Source: Curtobacterium flaccumfaciens | Lineage (GTDB): Bacteria; Actinomycetota; Actinomycetes; Actinomycetales; Microbacteriaceae | Length of the DNA stretch: 64,000 bases | Assembly: GCA_029689965.1 (NCBI GenBank) | Contig: CP121450.1 | Span: 2,790,001 to 2,854,000 of the forward strand | Direction of reading: 5' to 3' | Shown: positions 58,840-64,000 of the stretch, piece by piece | How the letters are laid out: every line of letters begins with the position of its first letter | How positions within the stretch are numbered: the stretch's first letter is position 1 | Made by a program: the position numbers and the translations under genes | Notes under the pieces: generated by a model | What the model was told of the DNA's origin: nothing | The model's database searches: none | Seen by the model: the letters and a program-made list of their open reading frames with translations, nothing else

Positions 58840-59927
58840 ATGACGACGGATGCCGCCCCTCCCGCGCCCTCGGCGCCCGCCACACAGCTCGAACCGGGTC
58901 GTGCGAAGCGTCGTATCCCGATGTGGGACACGGCGCGGTTCCTCGCGGTCACGCTCGTGGTGATCGGGCACGCGATCCAGCGGCAGACGACGGCGAGCGA
59001 GCACGCCCTGGCGCTGTACACGTTCATCTACGCGTTCCACATGCCGGCGTTCGGCGTGATCAGCGGGTACTTCTCGTCGGCGGACACCCCGACGACGAAG
59101 CGGATGCGCCGGACGATCACCGACATCGTGGTGCCGTACATCATCATGCAGACGATCTGGACCGTCGTGCAGGCACTGGTCGAGGGCGGAAGAAGTTCAA
59201 CCCGACCCAGCCGACCTGGACGCTCTGGTTCCTGCTCGCCCTCGGCATCTTCCGGCTGATCCTGCCGTACCTGGCGCAGCTGCGGTGGCCGCTGCTCTGG
59301 GCGGTGGTGTTCAGCATCGGCGTGGGCTACTTCGACAACGTCGACTCGACGCTGTCCCTGTCGCGGGCGATCAGCCTGCTCCCGTTCTTCCTGGTCGGCT
59401 GGCAGGTGAAGCAGTGGGGGTTGTTCGACCGCTGGTACGAGGCACCACGGCGCACGGTGGTCCGGATCCGCATCGCCGCCGCGGCGGTCTTCGCGGCATG
59501 GGCGGTCGCGTGCGCCATCTGGATCCCGCAGTTCAAGGAGTTCGACCTGCACCACTGGTTCTTCTACGACGACTCGTACTCGGGTCTCGGCGAGGACGCC
59601 TGGTGGGCCGGTGCCGTCCGCTTCGGGTTGATGCTGCTCGCGGCGCTGCTGACGGCGTGCTTCCTGCTCCTCGTGCCCCGTCGGAACATCTGGATCACGC
59701 AGTTCGGAGCCGCGACGATGTACGTCTACCTGCTCCACACGTTCCTGCTCTACCCGATCCGCGAGTCCGGGATCCTGGCCGGGCCGCACTCGGCGTGGCC
59801 GTTCGTGCTGCTCATGGTCGCGATCGCCTGTGCGGTGAGCCTGTTCCTCGCACAGCCCTTCGTGCGCCGCGGGATGCGCTGGCTGCTCGAACCGAACGTG
59901 CGCTGGCTGTTCCGCCGCGACGCGTGA
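58840..59927 (+). CDS. Acyltransferase family 3 membrane protein, frame broken
   Basis: About 362 aa, some ten helices. PMWDTARFLAVTLVVIGHAIQ opens with the family Asp/Arg and catalytic-type His; IYAFHMPAFGVISGYF and PRRNIWITQFGAATMYVYLLH follow. A missing G near 59192 restores VEGGKKFNPTQPTWTLWFL. Such enzymes add acetyl groups to sugars or glycans at the membrane. Divergent from the SDR gene. Confidence 0.88.
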
Positions 59928-59942
59928 CATCTCCGCGCAAGC

Positions 59943-60017
59943 CCGCAGTGTGCGAGGTGCCGCGCACTGTGCGAGGGCGCTCGCGTCCCACAGAGCGCGG
60001 AGCCTCGCACACTGCGG
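59943..60017. repeat. 15-bp perfect inverted repeat
   Basis: CCGCAGTGTGCGAGG (59943-59957) and its exact complement (60003-60017), 45 nt apart, with a further related CGCACTGTGCGAGG inside. It follows the acyltransferase gene by 15 bp and may form a large hairpin. Confidence 0.7.
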
Positions 60018-60020
60018 CGG

Positions 60021-60143
60021 CGGCCGGGAGGCACGGTGCGGCTCCGGCGCGCGCGTTACGTCCCGAGGCGGGTGCGCTGGTACCGGCGCGGCCACCTGCG
60101 TACCGTGGCGTGCGACGCGAAGCTGCGCCGTGCCTCCCGGCCG
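60021..60143. repeat. GGAGGC-family element with a long loop, copy 6
   Basis: Arms CGGCCGGGAGGCACGGTGCGG (from 60021) and the complement at 60123-60143 pair at about 20 of 23 positions but enclose about 77 nt, unlike the tight hairpins elsewhere. It fills most of the space before metY. Confidence 0.6.
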
Positions 60144-60189
60144 AGCGCAAGGCGACCCGACGACCAGCGCACCGGACAGGAGCACCAAG

Positions 60190-61520
60190 ATGAGCACGAA
60201 CGACGCAGCCCAGTGGCGGTTCGAGACCACGCAGGTCCACGCCGGCGCGCAGCCCGACCCGGCGACGGGGGCGCGCGCGACGCCGATCTACAAGACGACC
60301 TCGTACGTGTTCGAGAACTCGGACCACGCGCGCGACCTGTTCGCCCTGGCGCAGCCGGGCAACGTCTACTCGCGCATCATGAACCCGACGAACGACGTCG
60401 TCGAGCAGCGCATCGCCGCGCTCGAGGGCGGTTCCGGCGCGCTCCTGGTGTCGAGCGGCCAGGCCGCGGAGACCTACGCCGTGCTCAACATCGCCGGCGC
60501 CGGTGACCACATCGTGTCCTCGTCGTCGATCTACGGCGGCACCTACAACCTGTTCAAGTACACGCTGGCGAAGCTCGGCATCGAGACCACCTTCGTCGAG
60601 GACCAGGACGACCTCGACGAGTGGCGTCGTGCGGTGCGTCCGAACACGAAGCTGTTCTTCGCGGAGACGATCGGCAACCCGAAGATCAACGTCCTCGACA
60701 TCGCCGAGGTCAGCGCCGTCGCGCACGAGGCCGGCGTGCCGCTCATCGTCGACAACACGATCGCGACGCCGTACCTCATCCGGCCGTTCGAGCACGGGCG
60801 GACGTCGTCGTGCACTCCGCGACGAAGTTCCTCGGCGGGCACGGGACGGTCATCGGCGGCGTCATCGTCGACGGTGGGACGTTCGCGTGGTCGCAGCACC
60901 CGGACAGGTTCCCGGAGTTCAACACGCCCGACCCCTCGTACCACGGGGCCGTCTTCGCCGAGGCCGTGGGCAACGAGCTCGCCTACATCGTGAAGGCCCG
61001 GGTGCAGCTGCTGCGCGACCTCGGGGCGTCGAACTCGGCGGACACCGCGTTCGCACTCCTGCAGGGCATCGAGACGCTGTCGCTCCGCATCGAACGGCAC
61101 GTGCAGAACGCCCAGGAGATCGCGGAGTGGCTCGATCGCCACCCGGACGTGGCGACGGTCGCGTACGCCGGGCTGCCGACGTCGCCGTGGTACGCGGCGG
61201 CGAACAAGTACGCGCCGAAGGGCGTGGGCGCCGTGCTGTCGTTCGAGCTCAAGGGCGGCGTGCCCGCGGGCAAGGCGTTCGTGGACAACCTGCGGCTCTT
61301 CTCGCACCTGGCCAACATCGGCGACGTGCGCTCCCTGGTCATCCACCCGGCGTCGACCACGCACTCGCAGCTCACGCCCGAGCAGCAGCTCACGACCGGT
61401 GTCACGCCGGGCCTGGTGCGGCTGTCGGTCGGGATCGAGAACGTCGAGGACCTGAAGGCGGACCTCGAGGCCGGTCTCGCGGCGGCCCGTGCGGTCGCGC
61501 AGGAGGGCCTGCGCGCGTAG
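60190..61520 (+). CDS. metY: O-acetylhomoserine sulfhydrylase, frame broken
   Basis: About 443 aa PLP enzyme making homocysteine from O-acetylhomoserine and sulfide. ATG at 60190 behind AGGAG. NVYSRIMNPTNDVVEQRIAALEGGSGAL, IYGGTYNLF, VDNTIATPYLIRP and the PLP Lys in VHSATKFLGGHGT. One base is missing near 60805. Followed by metX, which makes its substrate. Confidence 0.95.
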
Positions 61521-61556
61521 GAGCACTGCTCCGCGCACAGGAGCACTGCTCCGCGC
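61520..61556. repeat. 17-bp direct repeat at the metY stop
   Basis: GGAGCACTGCTCCGCGC at 61520-61536 and again at 61540-61556; each is itself near-palindromic (GGAGCA/TGCTCC). Confidence 0.7.
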
Positions 61557-61567
61557 GTGCCGACCCC

Positions 61568-61684
61568 GAACGACAAACCCGACGTCGTACGACGTCGGGT
61601 TTGTCGTTCCTGCGCGCATGCAACTGTTGTGCGAGCGCGGTTGCGACAAGACCGCTGTCGTACGACGTCGACGTTGTCCCACCA
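61568..61684. repeat. TCGTACGA palindrome family, pair C
   Basis: First member 61568-61609 is a perfect 42-bp palindrome with centre GTCGT/ACGAC. Second member, centre 61661/61662, begins GGTTGCGACAAGACCG. The centres are 73 bp apart. The spacer has TGCAACTGTTGTG, matching pair B. Lies between metY and metX. Confidence 0.8.
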
Positions 61685-61763
61685 CGTCGCTCCGCACACA
61701 CCCCGCGCGTGCACCCGACCCGACCACGTGCCGTGGACCCGGCGACGCGCCGGACGTGACGTA

Positions 61764-61803
61764 ACACGGCGGTCCCGCACCGCGCCTCCCGGCAGACTGG
61801 ACC
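61764..61803. repeat. GGAGGC-family half element, copy 7
   Basis: ACGGCGGTCCCGCACCGCGCCTCCCGG, matching the right half of the family with only a short left arm, ending just before the metX start. Confidence 0.5.
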
Positions 61804-61805
61804 CG

Positions 61806-63002
61806 ATGGACTGGCAGACGACCCCGAGGACTCCGTGCCGTCCACACTCGTGCCCGGCGCCGAACTCGGCACGCTCGGCAAGCCCCCGTCACCGGCGCCT
61901 GGCGACCGGGTGACCACCCCGGTGCCCGTCGCTTCGAGGCGCTCGGCGAGCAGTGGGTGCGCGGCGGACGGATCGCGTCGGTCCGCGTGGCGTACGAGAC
62001 GTGGGGAACGCTGTCGCCCGAGCGTGACAACGCCGTCCTGGTCTTCCACGCGCTCACCGGCGACTCGCACGTCGCCGGGCTGCCCGGTCCCGGCCACCGG
62101 ACCGCTGGATGGTGGGGCGACGTGGTCGGGCCGGGTCGGGCGATCGACACCGACCGCTGGTTCGTGATCGCCCCGAACATGCTCGGCGGCTGCCAGGGCA
62201 CGACCGGACCGTCGTCCGTCGCTCCCGACGGGGTGGAGTGGGGCTCGCGCTTCCCGTTCGTGACCGTGCGCGACCAGGTGTCCGTGCAGGCACAGCTCGC
62301 CGACCGTCTCGGCATCGACACGTTCGCCGCGGTCGTCGGCGGCTCGATGGGCGGGATGCACGCGCTCGAGTTCGCGGTCGAGCACCCCTCGCGAGTGCGA
62401 CGGTTGGCGGTGCTCGCGTCGACGGCGCAGACCACCGCGGACCAGATCGCCGCGAACTCCCTGCAGCGCGCGGCGATCCAGATGGACCCCGCGTTCGCCG
62501 GTGGCGACTACTACGAGGCCGACGCCGGCGAGGGACCGCACCGCGGGCTCGCCCTCGCACGTCGGATGGCGCTGATGACCTACCGGGCCTCGGACGAGCT
62601 GAACGGGCGGTTCGCCCGCTCGTGGCAGAGCGACGTCTCCCGCTCGGCGACGACGGACGGTTCTCGGTCGAGAGCTACCTCGACTTCCACGGCAACAAGT
62701 TCACGCGGCGGTTCGACGCCAGCTCCTACGTGACGCTGACGCACGCGATGGACTCGCACGACGTCGGCGCGGGCCGTGGCGGGGTCGCCGCGGCGCTCGA
62801 GCGGGTCACGGCCCGGACGCTCGTGGTCGGCGTGTCCAGCGACCGGTTGTTCCCGATCGAGGATCAGCACCGGATCGCGGCCGGCGTGCCGGACACCCTC
62901 GACGGCGACCGGGCGGCCGTGATCGAGAGCGAGTTCGGACACGACGGCTTCCTCATCGAGCACGAGGCCGTGGGCGCGCACCTGCGTCGGCTGCTCGACT
63001 GA
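61806..63002 (+). CDS. metX: Homoserine O-acetyltransferase, frame broken
   Basis: About 399 aa alpha/beta-hydrolase-fold enzyme making O-acetylhomoserine from homoserine and acetyl-CoA. ATG at 61806. RIASVRVAYETWGTLSPERDNAVLVFHALTGD opens the core; nucleophile Ser in VVGGSMGGM; Asp in VVGVSSDRLFPI; His in FGHDGFLIEHEAV. Missing bases near 61828, 61888 and 62647. Supplies metY. Confidence 0.95.
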
Positions 63003-63177
63003 CGGGCCGACGCTTTTCGTCGCAGTTGCAACAACAATCACGGAACCATCCGGATCGGCTCGCGCGCCGAACACCCCCAACGGGTGTCGCGCGTGGAATG
63101 ATGGCGTGGTGCCCGGGCTGACCGAGGCTCGGTTTCCCGCTCACCACAACTCACCACACGTCATCACCAGGACATCG

Positions 63178-64000
63178 ATGGACTTCATCGCACAGGAACG
63201 CGACCGGTTGCTCCGGTCGACGACCCGTGTCGTGGGCATCGTCTGCGCGCTGGTCTCGGTCGTCGGCACCGTCTGCGCCCTCGCCGTCCCCGTGGTCCCC
63301 TGCTCGGCGGTCTGGCGTGCATCGCGATCATGATCGGCGCCCTGCTCGTGTTCGGGTGGAACGGGTCGCTCTGGTGGACGTCGCTCGTGCTCGCCGCCGG
63401 CCTCGGCGCGCTCGCTCTGCTGCTCCTCGGCGTCGACGAGTCCGTCCGACCGGTGATCGCCGCCGCGGTCGTCCCGCTCGCCGCCGGCGGTCTCTCCGCA
63501 CCGCTCATGTCCCAGCGAGGCCAGCCCGCCGGCCTCGGCCTGACGATCGCGGCCGGCGTCGTCGCCATCGCCGCCATCGTGTGGGCGACCGGCAGCATCC
63601 TGGCGGCCCCGTCACCGGCGCGATCCTCGGGTGGGTGCTGATCGCGGTGGTGACGATCTGGATCTCCCGGAGCATCCCCGCGTCGCCCGCCGGATCTACA
63701 GCATCGGGACCGCGCACCGGGCCGAACGCCAGGCGAGCGAGACCGAGGCGCAGCGACGTCAGGGCGCCCGGCTCCTGCACGACACCGTGCTCGCCACCCT
63801 GACCCTCCTGGCGCACTCCGGCGTCGGTGTCTCCGAGCAGGCCATGCGCGAGCAGGCCGCCGAGGACGCACGGCTCCTGCGTCACCTCCGGCTCGGCGCG
63901 ACCCCGCAGCCGCAGCAGTCCGGCGACTACTCGCTCACGCGCGAGGAGGAGTCGCCCCTCGGCCAGACCCTCGAGTCCGTCAAGCAACGGTTCGGCCGGA
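63178..64000 (+). CDS. Sensor histidine kinase, 3' part outside window, frame broken
   Basis: Starts at ATG 63178 behind AGGA; an in-frame GTG lies at 63106. Several membrane helices (VVGIVCALVSVVGTVCAL, MIGALLVFGWNGSLWW, GLTIAAGVVAIAAIVWATG, GAILGWVLIAVVTIWI), then a charged linker (HRAERQASETEAQRRQ) and RLLHDTVLATLTLLAHSG, a HisKA_3-like phospho-acceptor helix with His. Shifts near 63300, 63607 and 63688. The ATPase part is cut off at the window end. Confidence 0.75.

Noticed and set aside
1-64000. Widespread pseudogenes
   Set aside because: The breaks are single bases in short runs, hit essential genes and leave coding intact on both sides, so errors are far more likely.

Overview
The window is about 64 kb of very GC-rich DNA from an actinobacterium. 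Heavy GTG and TTG start use, leaderless promoters, an argS-lysA neighbourhood, a TPM/PspA pair and a pxpABC operon fit Microbacteriaceae, and Curtobacterium or a near relative is my best guess; this is inference from gene content, with no 16S gene in view. About 65 protein genes and one tRNA gene are recognisable. No prophage, insertion sequence or CRISPR array is visible.

A technical point governs how to read the gene list. More than half of the genes are broken by one-base shifts, often more than one per gene. Most sit in short C or G runs that are one base too short, and a few are extra bases (often an extra T turning AGCTC into AGCTTC). The same kind of defect removes one G from the acceptor stem of the tRNA. 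Housekeeping genes such as argS, lysA, ung, metX and metY are hit. I therefore read these as consensus errors of an unpolished long-read assembly, not as pseudogenes, and give each gene its full reconstructed span.

Layout: 1-4.5 kb holds lysA, an LmeA-like protein, argS, a lipoprotein and tRNA-Arg(CCG). 4.6-13 kb holds a sugar-type oxidoreductase, a divergent xre/map pair, a TPM-domain protein with PspA (envelope stress), a degenerate arginase-fold protein and a flavoprotein disulfide reductase. 13-15 kb is an iron-regulated siderophore unit with a candidate iron box. 16-21 kb is an oligopeptide ABC importer. 21-32 kb is a saccharide-use locus: a DUF4832 glycosidase, ThuA-like protein, heparinase-like protein, hydroxyacid dehydrogenase, a DeoR/LacI hybrid regulator and an LplABC-type importer. 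32-40 kb holds an amidase, a CPBP protease, a two-component system and small redox or stress proteins.

40-46 kb looks like an acid and arginine stress block: two divergent HdeD proteins, an ArcD-like antiporter, arginine deiminase, an HtrA-type protease and a double universal stress protein, without ornithine transcarbamylase or carbamate kinase. 46-51 kb holds 5-oxoprolinase pxpABC, a HIT protein, an ABC-F ATPase and an L,D-transpeptidase. 52-55 kb is the gluconate system gntK-gntP with divergent gntR. 55-64 kb holds ung, a peptidase S51 protein, a phosphoribosyltransferase, an SDR enzyme, an acyltransferase, metY-metX and the start of a histidine kinase.

The most unusual feature is the spaces between genes. 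They carry several families of structured palindromic repeats: a family centred on TCGTACGA that includes a perfect 42-bp palindrome and occurs as pairs about 72 bp apart; a GGAGGC...GCCTCC hairpin family at about eight places, one of them inside gntP in frame; tandem GCGAGCGGGCG palindromes; and a 100-bp direct repeat with a 14-bp stem. These look like REP/BIME-like or small non-autonomous elements and are the best candidates for something undescribed.
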